DNA from: Ruegeria faecimaris
GTDB taxonomy: Bacteria; Pseudomonadota; Alphaproteobacteria; Rhodobacterales; Rhodobacteraceae
NCBI RefSeq assembly: GCF_900182615.1
Contig: NZ_FXTE01000015.1
Span: 1-64,000, forward strand
Direction: 5' to 3'
DNA: 64,000 bases
Shown: positions 9,135 to 17,230 of the stretch, piece after piece
Numbering within the stretch: position 1 is the first letter of the stretch
How the letters are laid out: each line of letters starts with the position of its first letter
Notes under the pieces: generated by a model
The model's input: only the letters and a program-made list of their open reading frames with translations
What the model was told of the DNA's origin: nothing
The model's database searches: none
Translations under genes and position numbers: made by a program

Positions 9135-9995
9135 TTATTCGGCTGCAAGCTGCAGCGGCTCAGGCCCGATCCGCGCAATATCCATGATGATTTCGCCCAG
9201 GGTCTCTTTGAAGGCAGCGAAATTGTCATTCGGCTCGATCCTGCTTTCATCCATATACAGGGATCTGTCGATCTCGATCTGTACAGCATGCTGGTGGCGG
9301 CTGGGGCGTCCATAGGTCTGGGTCACATAGGCCCCGGCAAACGGCGTATTTCGGGCCACACTCAGACCCGCCGAGACGAAAGCGGCCTCTATCTGTTCGA
9401 CGACCTCTGGCGCTGCAGAGGCACCGAACCGATCCCCCAGCACGATCTCGGGACGTCTGGAATTGACTGTTGACGCAAGGGCCACGGCTTCGTGCGGCAT
9501 CGAATGACAGTCGATCAGAATCGCCTGCCCGAATTCCTGATGCGACTCTGCCAACAACGATTTGATCCGGGCATGATAGGGACGCCAACAGGTATCGATT
9601 CGCAGACGCGCCTCATCCATGGTCAGCTTACCGCGATAGATTTCTCGACCATTGGCGACCACACGCGGAATCACCCCCAGCCCGGACGCTACCCGCGGGT
9701 TATGGCCTTGGCGGCGCGCGCCCTGAATAAGGGCTGGATCCAGCTCTTCTGCGCTGCGGTTCAGATCGACATAGGCGCGTGGCATCATCGCCGAAATCAG
9801 TGGCGCACCATGGTCCGCCGCTGATGAAAACAACTGATCCACAAAAGCATCCTCGGAAGAACGAATCACATCTTGGCTGAGAATCGATCGCTTCATCAGC
9901 CCATTTGGATAGTTTCGACCGCTATGCGGAGAGGAAAAAACCACACAGGACGTGCGCTTGGCAGGCATATCCAGTAGGTAAGCAGCGTTTTGCAT
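9135..9995 (-). CDS. N-formylglutamate amidohydrolase family protein
   Basis: The 286-residue member of the FGase family hydrolyses N-formyl-L-glutamate or a related N-acyl amino acid in known relatives. Family marks are SSPHSGR near the N terminus, the DLNRSAEELDP region, IDCHSMP and the late RHQHAVQIEIDRSLY segment. The start at 9995 has a good ribosome site (AAGGAGTCGCC). No histidine-utilisation genes are present, so the physiological substrate is uncertain. Confidence 0.85.
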   Translation of the reverse strand: MQNAAYLLDMPAKRTSCVVFSSPHSGRNYPNGLMKRSILSQDVIRSSEDAFVDQLFSSAADHGAPLISAMMPRAYVDLNRSAEELDPALIQGARRQGHNPRVASGLGVIPRVVANGREIYRGKLTMDEARLRIDTCWRPYHARIKSLLAESHQEFGQAILIDCHSMPHEAVALASTVNSRRPEIVLGDRFGASAAPEVVEQIEAAFVSAGLSVARNTPFAGAYVTQTYGRPSRHQHAVQIEIDRSLYMDESRIEPNDNFAAFKETLGEIIMDIARIGPEPLQLAAE

Positions 9996-10049
9996 GGCGA
10001 CTCCTTGTTCGCACCAAACATAGACCGGAAAATAGTTCTACCAAACCCC

Positions 10050-10078
10050 TTGAACCCTTTTGCGACTCCTTTTATAGA
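10050..10078 (+). promoter_or_regulatory. Sigma-70 promoter of tRNA-Val
   Basis: TTGAAC (10050-10055), 17 bases, then TATAGA (10073-10078), about 65 bp before the mature tRNA 5' end. It is one of the closest matches to the housekeeping consensus in the window. Confidence 0.7.
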
Positions 10079-10143
10079 CCCCGCTACCGGCGCGGGGTTC
10101 CGCGCCCCATTTCGTTATGGGGTTGGCCACGCGACGGTTTCAT

Positions 10144-10218
10144 GGGCGGTTAGCTCAGCGGTAGAGCACTTCGTTGACATCGAAGGGGTCACAAGTTCGA
10201 TCCTTGTACCGCCCACCA
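10144..10218 (+). tRNA. tRNA-Val(GAC), CCA encoded
   Basis: A full cloverleaf is visible. The acceptor arms are GGGCGGT (10144-10150) and ACCGCCC (10208-10214), the D arm is GCTC...GAGC, the anticodon stem is CTTCG/CGAAG around TTGACAT with anticodon GAC at 10176-10178, and the T arm is ACAAG-TTCGATC-CTTGT. Discriminator A and encoded CCA follow. It reads GUC/GUU valine codons. Confidence 0.97.
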
Positions 10219-10308
10219 TGAACTCACTGCTTCGGATTTCCGGGGCACCCGCAAACCCAGGCGCTGGCCACGTCCTTGATGAAGGCGCCGCAGATTGGAG
10301 ACAGACCC

Positions 10309-10434
10309 ATGAAGGTCAAGAACTCGCTCCGCTCGCTCAAGAACCGGCACCGTGATTGCCGGGTTGTGCGTCGCAAAGGCCGCGTCTACGTGATCAACAA
10401 GACGCAGCGTCGGTTCAAAGCTCGTCAGGGCTAA
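10309..10434 (+). CDS. rpmJ: 50S ribosomal protein L36, zinc-independent form
   Basis: The 41-residue basic protein begins [14 protein letters not shown] and ends RRFKARQG, matching the alphaproteobacterial L36. Only one cysteine remains (C17), so the four-ligand zinc motif of the classical L36 is absent; this is the C-minus type, like E. coli YkgO. A GGAG lies 12 bases before the ATG. It has its own intrinsic terminator. Confidence 0.95.
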   Translation: MKVKNSLRSLKNRHRDCRVVRRKGRVYVINKTQRRFKARQG

Positions 10435-10458
10435 GAACTGCACATACTGAATTCAAAG

Positions 10459-10486
10459 AACCGCGCCTTCGGGTGCGGTTTTTTTT
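10459..10486 (+). terminator. Intrinsic terminator after rpmJ
   Basis: AACCGCGCC and GGGTGCGGTT pair around a TTC loop and are followed by an uninterrupted T tract to 10486, 25 bp after the rpmJ stop. Confidence 0.9.
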
Positions 10487-10619
10487 GTCCGGCATTTCAA
10501 CCAGATGTAATGCGGACGGAACTGCAGGAATTCGCTCAGAAAGTTCGGTTCTGAGATTCAACGTTGTGATAGGACGATCTCGTGCTACGCTTTCCGTGAT
10601 TTTATGACGGGAGGTCGGA

Positions 10620-11006
10620 TTGGCCAACGATGATCTGGACAAGATATTCGGAACAACTCTGACCGACATGGTAGCCGATATAGGCCGCAGTGTGGCCCAG
10701 GCGGCCGAACAGCTTAGCGTTGATCAGCTGAAAGCGCTGAAGAACTACCCCCAGGAACTGCGCGATCTGGGCATCCCGCCGGTCTTTTACCACATGCAGG
10801 ATGTCGACGTGGAACTGAAGGTTGTCATGGAGATGAGCAGTTCCACCGAAGAAGGCCAACGCAGCAGGATTGGCACCTTTATTTTTGGCCCAAAGCTGAC
10901 TCAGACAGACACGCTCGATTCCAAAAGCGCGTCCACGATGCGAATGCGTTTCGCGCCCGGTCCCGTAGATGAGAGCAGATCTTTGGATGGCAATGATGGC
11001 AACTAA
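10620..11006 (+). CDS. Uncharacterised protein, DUF2589-like (cassette gene 1)
   Basis: A 128-residue product from a TTG start at 10620, chosen because GGGAGGT sits 6-10 bases upstream. The central stretch GIPPVFYHMQDVDVELKVVM strongly resembles MGFLPAFYAVQEAEIEVKMA in cassette gene 3, and both recall the DUF2589 family pattern of an N-terminal helix, a phi-P-x-F-Y-x-phi-x-x-V motif and beta strands. There is no signal peptide or membrane segment. The 3' end overlaps the next gene by 38 bases. Function unknown. Confidence 0.65.
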   Translation: MANDDLDKIFGTTLTDMVADIGRSVAQAAEQLSVDQLKALKNYPQELRDLGIPPVFYHMQDVDVELKVVMEMSSSTEEGQRSRIGTFIFGPKLTQTDTLDSKSASTMRMRFAPGPVDESRSLDGNDGN

Positions 11007-11517
11007 GAAAGTCAAAGCCCCCAAAAGAGCGCCCATAGATGTCCGCGTCACCGAGATGCCCGAGGCATTCACCACTCTGCTTCAGTCACTTGAAAACCGC
11101 ATGACGGCAATGGAGGCGCGCGAAGTCGCGCTGCTCGAGACGATCAACGACCTCCAAGAACGGATCGACGATCTGGAAGAAGGCAGCGGCGGCATGTTGA
11201 TGGGCGCGGGTAACCCGGTGATGAACCCGATGGCCGAGGGCCGCGCGGCAATGGGAGCGGACGATCCTGACACACAGGTCGTCAACGCGCAGGAATTCTC
11301 GCAAGCCCTGGGTGAACAGATCCTCGCCGGGTCTGATGGGAGCAGTGATTTCACCATCGACAACGTCAAAGTCGAAGCGGTTGTTGGGTTGGGTCAGGAC
11401 GGCACCAAAGCCCAAATCGCGACGAATGCCCGAAAGCAGGCGATCAGCCAGAACGCATCCAAAGTCACTTTTTCCGTCAGGAGGCGGACCGCCACGCAAA
11501 TTATTGAGAAAGACTGA
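10969..11517 (+). CDS. Uncharacterised coiled-coil protein (cassette gene 2)
   Basis: Up to 182 residues; the true start may be one of the later ATGs (MAMMATKK). Residues about 30-72 form a heptad-rich coiled coil (LENRMTAMEAREVALLETIN then DLQERIDDLEEG). A glycine/methionine-rich linker and a C-terminal beta-type domain (FTIDNVKVEAVVGL, KVTFSVRRRTATQI) follow. It overlaps gene 1 and precedes gene 3 by 20 bp, so all three are probably co-expressed. No known family was recognised. Confidence 0.65.
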   Translation: MRADLWMAMMATKKVKAPKRAPIDVRVTEMPEAFTTLLQSLENRMTAMEAREVALLETINDLQERIDDLEEGSGGMLMGAGNPVMNPMAEGRAAMGADDPDTQVVNAQEFSQALGEQILAGSDGSSDFTIDNVKVEAVVGLGQDGTKAQIATNARKQAISQNASKVTFSVRRRTATQIIEKD

Positions 11518-11537
11518 ATTAACAGAGGAGATTGGAA

Positions 11538-12104
11538 ATGAGTATCGGGCAGGAACTGCTAAACGTCCCGTTTGCGGAAATGGTTCAAAAGCTTGCGCTT
11601 TCCGTTGCCGAGTCGCAGACCGAGTTGGATCGACATTCTACAGATGTCGCCAAATATATGGCCGATCAGAAGATCCAGCTTCCGGACCTGTCCAATCCCA
11701 ATGGCCCCCCCAAAGAATTCAGTTTGGTTTCCATGGGCTTTCTACCCGCATTCTACGCGGTGCAAGAAGCCGAAATTGAGGTCAAAATGGCGATCTCAAT
11801 GACTAAGCAAACCGAAAAAGCGGGCAGCGCTTCGGTCAAAGGTGGTTGGGGCCCTGTCGCAGCGCAGGTCAATGCCAGCTATTCCTCGCGCTATGCTTAC
11901 AACCAAGAAGGCGCAAGCAGGCTGACCATCAAACTGGCCCCGGCCGATCCTCCGGTCTTGCTGCAGAAATACATGGAAGCTGTCACACAGGTCATGCTGA
12001 AAAAAGAACCGGTGTTGACCGACGACCCAGACCCTGAGCCGGCCCCCGCACCTGTCCCGGACCCGTCTCCACCTGAACCTGAAAAAAGACAGCGAAAGCG
12101 CTAA
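11538..12104 (+). CDS. Uncharacterised protein, DUF2589-like (cassette gene 3)
   Basis: A 188-residue product with start ATG 11538 behind AGAGGAG. The N-terminal helix SIGQELLNVPFAEMVQKLAL, then LVSMGFLPAFYAVQEAEIEV, a SYSSRYAYNQEGASRLTIKL beta region and a short helix (LLQKYMEAVTQVM) match the general plan of DUF2589 proteins. The C terminus is a proline/acid-rich tail (DPDPEPAPAPVPDPSPPEPE) ending in basic KRQRKR. It is paralogous to cassette gene 1. Function unknown. Confidence 0.65.
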   Translation: MSIGQELLNVPFAEMVQKLALSVAESQTELDRHSTDVAKYMADQKIQLPDLSNPNGPPKEFSLVSMGFLPAFYAVQEAEIEVKMAISMTKQTEKAGSASVKGGWGPVAAQVNASYSSRYAYNQEGASRLTIKLAPADPPVLLQKYMEAVTQVMLKKEPVLTDDPDPEPAPAPVPDPSPPEPEKRQRKR

Positions 12105-12336
12105 GCAGCATCTCTCGATCTTTCAGTTCTTAAATCAACACGACTAGGTCAGCCATGACGGCGTAGCCAGGATCGGCTTTGCCGACCCTCAGGCCCCGCT
12201 GTGCAGTACCACTTGGTCGGGGCCAGCGACATGTTGGCAGTGATTTGACCAACTAATTTTGTCGGAATTTCTTGCATCCCCCTGAGAATCGTTTAATTGA
12301 CCATTTCAGTCGGGTTATTACCCGCGCCGATTTTCA

Positions 12337-13368
12337 ATGTTGGGACACATGATGCTGAAATCCTCTACCTGCGTTGCCGCCGCCCTGACGGCCCTGATCG
12401 CGACCTCTGCCGCTGCCGAGGGCGAACTGAACCTTTATTCTTCGCGCCACTACGACACTGACGAACGCCTCTATTCCGATTTCGAAGAGGCCACCGGTAT
12501 CACCATCAACCGCATCGAAGGCAAAGCGGACGAGCTGATTGCTCGGATGGAGGCCGAGGGCGCGAACTCACCCGCAGATATCTTGCTGACCGTTGATACC
12601 TCGCGTCTGGCGCGTGCCAAGAACGCGGGTATCCTGCAGCCGGTCGAAAGCGCGGTTCTGGAAGAACGTATTCCCGCCAACCTGCAGGACGAAGACAACC
12701 AGTGGTATGGCTTTTCGCAGCGCGCGCGGATCATCTTCTTTGACAAGGCCGATGTGACCAACCCGCCCGCGTCTTATCTGGATCTGGCCAAGCCCGAATA
12801 CAAAGGTTTGGTCTGCATCCGGTCGTCCAGCAACACCTATAACCAGACCCTGCTGGCCTCGATCATCACAAACCACGGCACGGAAACCGCCAAGACCTGG
12901 GCCGAAGGCATGGTCGCGAACATGGCGCGCGAACCGCAAGGCGGCGACACTGACCAGCTGCGCGGCATTGTTTCGGGTGAATGCGAGATCGCCGTTTCGA
13001 ACTCCTACTACTTTGCCCGTGCAATGCGTAAAGACGTCAAAGGCCTGAGCGCTGAGATTGACATGATCGGCGTCCAGTTCCCAGCGCAAGAAGCCGAAGG
13101 CGCACATATGAACTTGTCCGGTGCTGGCGTTGCCGCAAATGCTCCGAACAAGGACAACGCGATCAAGTTTCTGGAATACCTCGCCAGCGATCAGGCACAG
13201 GTTTATTTCTCGAATGGCAATGACGAATTCCCGGCGGTCGAAGGCGTCGCCCTTGCGGATAACGTGGCAGCGCTGGGTGAGTTCAAAGCCGACGAGATCA
13301 ACCTGTCCGAGGTTGCCAAGAACATCCCCGAGGCACAGAAGATCTTTAACGAGGCCGGCTGGAAGTAA
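12337..13368 (+). CDS. Fe(III) ABC transporter substrate-binding protein
   Basis: Periplasmic ferric-iron binding protein of the FbpA/AfuA/FutA group. The 343-residue product has a signal peptide (LTALIATSAAAEG) and the mature start ELNLYSSRHYDTDERLY, a signature of this family. The ligand tyrosines are expected in the SNSYYFARAM segment. The start is 12337 or the in-frame ATG at 12349. The permease and ATPase genes are not adjacent in this window, so it works with components elsewhere. The upstream AGAATCGTTTAATTGA is only vaguely like an iron box. Confidence 0.88.
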   Translation: MLGHMMLKSSTCVAAALTALIATSAAAEGELNLYSSRHYDTDERLYSDFEEATGITINRIEGKADELIARMEAEGANSPADILLTVDTSRLARAKNAGILQPVESAVLEERIPANLQDEDNQWYGFSQRARIIFFDKADVTNPPASYLDLAKPEYKGLVCIRSSSNTYNQTLLASIITNHGTETAKTWAEGMVANMAREPQGGDTDQLRGIVSGECEIAVSNSYYFARAMRKDVKGLSAEIDMIGVQFPAQEAEGAHMNLSGAGVAANAPNKDNAIKFLEYLASDQAQVYFSNGNDEFPAVEGVALADNVAALGEFKADEINLSEVAKNIPEAQKIFNEAGWK

Positions 13369-13389
13369 TCTTTCATTCTATCGAGCAGA

Positions 13390-13415
13390 AGGGCGCAGTT
13401 TTCTGCGCCCTTTTT
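13390..13415 (+). terminator. Intrinsic terminator after the iron-binding protein gene
   Basis: AGGGCGCAG and CTGCGCCCT pair perfectly around TTTT and are followed by TTTT. It sits 22 bp past the stop. Confidence 0.9.
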
Positions 13416-13449
13416 CTATTGTGAAATTATGTTTTCTGGTCAATAATCT

Positions 13450-13477
13450 CATATACGGAAATGTTTCCCATATACGA
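13450..13477. promoter_or_regulatory. Candidate operator of the XRE-cupin gene
   Basis: CATATACG occurs at 13450 and again at 13470, 20 bp apart (two helical turns), around the perfect palindrome GGAAATGTTTCC. The site is immediately upstream of the regulator's ATG at 13481, as expected for autoregulation. Confidence 0.55.
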
Positions 13478-13480
13478 GCT

Positions 13481-14035
13481 ATGCCTAATACCCTATCCGG
13501 CCGCCTTGCAAACCACCTGAATCAACTTCGCCAAACGCGGAGATGGTCGCTGGATCAGTTGGCGGAACACAGCGGTGTCAGCCGGGCCACTCTGTCGCGC
13601 TTGGAAAAGGGGGATGTCAGCCCAACCGCAGAAACTCTGGGCCGGTTATGTGCGGCCTATGGGCTGCCGATGTCGCGTCTATTGATGATGGTCGAGGACA
13701 GTTTCGCCCCCCGCGTTCCCTTCGAAAATCAACCCGAATGGCGCGACCCCGAAACCGGCTTTACCCGCCGATCCGTCTCCCCTCCGGCCGCGGGCCTGAG
13801 CGGAGAGGTCATGGAAGGCCATCTGCCCCCTGGCGTTGTGATCACTTATGACACGCCGCCAAAACACGGGCAGGAGCATCATCTGATCATGCTGGACGGT
13901 GGCCTGACCCTGACCGTGGATGGAACCGCGCATCATCTGACCAGCGGGGATTGCCTGCGCTATCACCTGTCTGGCCCGACACGTTTCGAAACCCACGCCG
14001 AGCGCGGTGCGCGGTATTTGATGGTGCTGATATGA
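13481..14035 (+). CDS. XRE-family transcriptional regulator with cupin sensor domain
   Basis: The 184-residue protein has an N-terminal helix-turn-helix (about residues 7-63; SLDQLAEHSGVSRATLSRLE) and a C-terminal cupin (about 110-184; GQEHHLIMLDGGLTL). XRE-cupin proteins are one-component sensors of small ligands. The start was placed at 13481 because the family begins here; an upstream in-frame extension lies in the previous gene. Its stop overlaps the GNAT start (ATGA), so the two are translationally coupled. Confidence 0.85.
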   Translation: MPNTLSGRLANHLNQLRQTRRWSLDQLAEHSGVSRATLSRLEKGDVSPTAETLGRLCAAYGLPMSRLLMMVEDSFAPRVPFENQPEWRDPETGFTRRSVSPPAAGLSGEVMEGHLPPGVVITYDTPPKHGQEHHLIMLDGGLTLTVDGTAHHLTSGDCLRYHLSGPTRFETHAERGARYLMVLI

Positions 14036-14550
14036 TATCGCGACTGACAGCCAATGACCTGAACAACGCCCTGGATGACCTGACAGAGATACTGCACGCC
14101 TGCGTGCATGACGGGGCGAGTATCGGGTTCATTCAGCCATTTCTGTCGGACGACGCGCAGCGCTATTGGCAGTCCCATGTCTGGCCAAACATCCAGACCG
14201 GCGCGGCCGAGATATTCGTCTATCGTGATGGCGAACGGATTGTCGGCACCGCACAGCTGGTGCCTGCCGCGATGCCCAACCAAGCGCATCGCGCCGACGT
14301 GTCCAAGCTGCTTGTTCATCCCCGCGCGCGACGGCGGGGCATTGGGCGGGCGCTTATGGCGGCGGTTGAGGCGCGGGCACGCGAACTGGGGCGGTCCCTT
14401 TTGGTGCTGGACACGCGCAGCACGGACCCGTCGCTCCTCCTCTATCAAAGCCTTGGGTTTGAAATTGCCGGAGAGATTCCGAACTACTGCCGCAGCCCGG
14501 AAAATGATCGGCTGGAACCAACAACCTTCATGTTCAAAGACCTTAGCTGA
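14032..14550 (+). CDS. GNAT-family N-acetyltransferase
   Basis: The 172-residue protein contains the acetyl-CoA signature RRRGIGRALM and the later strand LLVLDTRSTDPSLLLYQSLG followed by GFEIAG. It is coupled to the XRE-cupin regulator by a four-base overlap, a common arrangement in which the regulator senses the acetylated or free substrate. The substrate is unknown; detoxification of an amine is a guess. Confidence 0.85.
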   Translation: MISRLTANDLNNALDDLTEILHACVHDGASIGFIQPFLSDDAQRYWQSHVWPNIQTGAAEIFVYRDGERIVGTAQLVPAAMPNQAHRADVSKLLVHPRARRRGIGRALMAAVEARARELGRSLLVLDTRSTDPSLLLYQSLGFEIAGEIPNYCRSPENDRLEPTTFMFKDLS

Positions 14551-14558
14551 GAGGGCGA

Positions 14559-15995
14559 TCAGTCCACGGTGCTAACGGCAGTATAAAGCCGCCGAAACCG
14601 CCCCAGGCGTTCAAATAACGCATACATTTCAACAGGCTCGAACCTGTCCGTCGTCGCAGGTTGCTCGGCCAAATCAGCTATGGTCAGCGCACCGTCAGCA
14701 CAGGCCGCCAGCCGGGCGGCACCATAGGCCGGGCCGGATTCCGCCCCCACTGATCGCACTATGGGCTTCTCGGTTACGGCTGAAATCAGACCCAGCAACA
14801 GATCAGATCGACTGCCCCCGCCAATCGCTGCAAGCTCTGGCAAACTGCCAATGGTGTCGCCAAAACTCTGTGCCGCATCAGCAAAACAAAAGGCAATTGC
14901 CTCGACCACCGAGCGGCAGATCTCGGCACGCGTTGTGGCGTCCTCAAGGCCAAAGAAACAGGCTCGGATATGCGGGTCCCCCAGGGGGCTGCGCTCACCT
15001 GTCAGGTAGGGCAGGAATATGGGCACACGATCACCACTGACGGTTTCAGCAAGCCCGACAACCTCGGCAGCGGACAGCCCCAGCTGATCACCAATCCACG
15101 AAATGGGCCTTGCCCCGTTCAGCATCGCCGCCATTTGATACCAGCGGTCGGGCAATGTATGCGCAAACGCATGGACATAGCGTTCGGGGTTGGGCTTGTA
15201 TTTACGATCCGCAACAAACAACTGACCAGATGTCCCCAACGAGATAAACCCACGTCCAGGTTCGGTTGCGCCCAATGACACCGCACCGGTTGCCGCATCC
15301 CCTCCCCCGGCCACGACAGGCACGCCCGAGTTCAATCCGGTCTCAGCTGCAGCCCGAACTGTTACCGTGCCAACGACATTGTGGCCGTCGAACATCTGCG
15401 GCAGCCAGTCAACAGCGACATCCGTGGCTTCCGCCATTCCGGTATGCCAGCGGCGTGAAGCCTGATCGAGCCACATTGTTCCTGCGGCATCGGAAGTATC
15501 GGTTGCAAGCTCTCCATGCAGACGTAGGCCGACATAATCCTTGGGCAGCAGGATATGGGAGAGTCGGGCATAATTGTGCGGTTCATGCCGTTTCAGCCAG
15601 GCAATCTTGGGGGCCGTAAAGCCGGGCAAAGGCAGGACGCCTGCGATGTGACCAACCTGTGGCTGTGCCGCGCGAATGTCGTCGCATTCGCGGACCGCGC
15701 GGCTGTCATTCCACAGAATTGCCGGACGGATGGGGCATTGGTCGCGGTCCAACAGCACGGCCCCGTGCATCTGCCCCGACAATCCGACTGCTTTCACATC
15801 CGACAGGGAGATTTCGCCAGCAAGCAGGCCCAACGCATCGCGCGTCGCCTGCCACCAAATCTCCGGGTTCTGCTCGGACCAGCCGGGCTGTGGCGACGAC
15901 GTCCCGATGCCGACTGACGAGGTCGCAAGAATTCGGCCGGCATCCGCGCAGACAAGTTTGACCGCTGACGTTCCGATGTCGATCCCAAGATACAT
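14559..15995 (-). CDS. xylB: Xylulokinase
   Basis: FGGY-family kinase that phosphorylates D-xylulose to xylulose 5-phosphate, feeding the pentose phosphate pathway. The 478-residue length is typical. The N-terminal ATPase loop is YLGIDIGTSAVK, the substrate region is GLSGQMHGAVLLD and LWNDSRA, and the C-terminal ATP part is AIGGGSRSDLLLGLIS. It diverges from a LacI regulator and lies beside mannitol/arabitol dehydrogenase genes, which oxidise D-arabitol to D-xylulose in related bacteria. Confidence 0.93.
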   Translation of the reverse strand: MYLGIDIGTSAVKLVCADAGRILATSSVGIGTSSPQPGWSEQNPEIWWQATRDALGLLAGEISLSDVKAVGLSGQMHGAVLLDRDQCPIRPAILWNDSRAVRECDDIRAAQPQVGHIAGVLPLPGFTAPKIAWLKRHEPHNYARLSHILLPKDYVGLRLHGELATDTSDAAGTMWLDQASRRWHTGMAEATDVAVDWLPQMFDGHNVVGTVTVRAAAETGLNSGVPVVAGGGDAATGAVSLGATEPGRGFISLGTSGQLFVADRKYKPNPERYVHAFAHTLPDRWYQMAAMLNGARPISWIGDQLGLSAAEVVGLAETVSGDRVPIFLPYLTGERSPLGDPHIRACFFGLEDATTRAEICRSVVEAIAFCFADAAQSFGDTIGSLPELAAIGGGSRSDLLLGLISAVTEKPIVRSVGAESGPAYGAARLAACADGALTIADLAEQPATTDRFEPVEMYALFERLGRFRRLYTAVSTVD

Positions 15996-16049
15996 TCACA
16001 CCCCTTGCCTTGCATAATTCCGATATCACCGGCCAGGCTATTGATTTTT

Positions 16050-16063
16050 TTTGCGCGCGCAAA
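16050..16063. promoter_or_regulatory. Candidate LacI-type operator between xylB and its regulator
   Basis: TTTGCGCGCGCAAA is a perfect 14-base palindrome with a central CG pair, 55 bp upstream of xylB and 47 bp upstream of the LacI gene. A related GCGC-centred site precedes the polyol transporter operon. Confidence 0.7.
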
Positions 16064-16109
16064 GAATATGTAAAACTATGATAAGATCAAGGCGGACGAA
16101 CAGACTGGC

Positions 16110-17135
16110 ATGACGAAGATCAGGAACATGGAAGAGTTTGCGGCCCTCAGCGGCATCTCTCGGCCCACAGTATCGAAATATTTCCAGGACCCAGACAGTG
16201 TTCGGCCCACAACACGGCTCCGTATCGAAGAGGCGCTTGAACGGTTCGACTATCGCCCCAACATCTATGCGGTGAACCAGAACCGGAAACTGACCAAGAA
16301 TATCGGCATCGTGGTCCCCTATCTTGCCGATCCGTTTTTTGCCGAAATCGCACGCTATCTTGAACAAAGCTGTATTGCTGCGGGGTATCGCCCGTCCCTG
16401 TTTAGCTCGCATGGCGATCCCAAGCTGGAAAACGAAATTCTCGACGGCCTGAAATCCATGAAGCCCGCCGGAGTGCTGTTGGCACCTTTGGGGCGCACCT
16501 CGGATCGGACGGCGATCGAGAAATTCTGCGCCAATGTTCCAACAGTCCTGTTTGACAGCAATCTTGAAGGTTTGGGTGCAGCCTTTATTGGATCGGACAA
16601 TTTCAGTTTTGTCTCGCAGACAGTCGAATACATGACCCGCACCGGCGAACCGCCTTCATTCTTCGAAATGCGCACCCCCGCCAACCCAAACGCCAACAAG
16701 CGACGGAAGGCCTATATCGAAGTGATGGAGCGCCTTGGGTTCGATCCTCATATCATCAAAGTCGACGGCAAGGGTTGGGCATTTGAGGAAATCGGTCACA
16801 GGGGGGCGCTGAAAGTTCTGTCAGATCGCGAGCTGAGGACGGACTCGGTCTTGTGCAGCAACGACCGTTTGGCCATCGGCTTTCTTGCTGCTTGCTATGA
16901 ACAGGGGATTCGGGTCGGTCGCAAAGACGATTCTACGCTGCGCTTGGCCTCAAATGATGACCATCCCTTTGCAAAATTCACATGCCCATCCCTGACTACA
17001 GCAGCACATGATTATGACAACGTAGCCGGGCGCAGTGTGGAGACTTTGTTTGAACTCATTGAAAACGGGGGGAAATTTGACACTCGAACCGAGACTCTTT
17101 TCCCCGCAAGGTTGGTTTTAAGGGATTCCGCGTGA
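16110..17135 (+). CDS. LacI-family transcriptional regulator of polyol catabolism
   Basis: The 341-residue protein has an N-terminal LacI helix-turn-helix (MEEFAALSGISRPTVSKYFQ) with hinge helix (EALERFDYRPN) and a periplasmic-binding-protein-like ligand domain (about 60-330; IGIVVPYLADPFFAEI). It lies between xylB and the smo/mtlK operon with palindromes on both sides, so it probably represses both and is relieved by a polyol or sugar product. An alternative start is the ATG at 16128. Confidence 0.9.
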   Translation: MTKIRNMEEFAALSGISRPTVSKYFQDPDSVRPTTRLRIEEALERFDYRPNIYAVNQNRKLTKNIGIVVPYLADPFFAEIARYLEQSCIAAGYRPSLFSSHGDPKLENEILDGLKSMKPAGVLLAPLGRTSDRTAIEKFCANVPTVLFDSNLEGLGAAFIGSDNFSFVSQTVEYMTRTGEPPSFFEMRTPANPNANKRRKAYIEVMERLGFDPHIIKVDGKGWAFEEIGHRGALKVLSDRELRTDSVLCSNDRLAIGFLAACYEQGIRVGRKDDSTLRLASNDDHPFAKFTCPSLTTAAHDYDNVAGRSVETLFELIENGGKFDTRTETLFPARLVLRDSA

Positions 17136-17144
17136 CCTCATATT

Positions 17145-17196
17145 TTTAACGCGCGTAAAGTTTTTATTGACGGCGCGACAATTTTAAAACTACCTT
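17145..17196 (+). promoter_or_regulatory. Operator and promoter of the polyol operon
   Basis: ACGCGCGT (17149-17156), with A/T-rich flanks, resembles the GCGC-centred site beside xylB. It is followed by TTGACG (17167-17172) and, 18 bases later, TACCTT, a possible -35/-10 pair. The regulator could bind just upstream of the -35 element. Confidence 0.5.
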
Positions 17197-17230
17197 CTCT
17201 GCACGACATCCAAGCTCAGGGAGGACAGGG

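Noticed and set aside
10144..10218. tRNA-Val as an integration site of a genomic island
   Set aside because: No integrase gene and no second copy of the tRNA 3' end were found in the window.
12270..12320. Possible iron-responsive box before the Fe(III)-binding protein gene
   Set aside because: AGAATCGTTTAATTGA is only a loose partial match to Fur/RirA-type sites, and no symmetric element was found.
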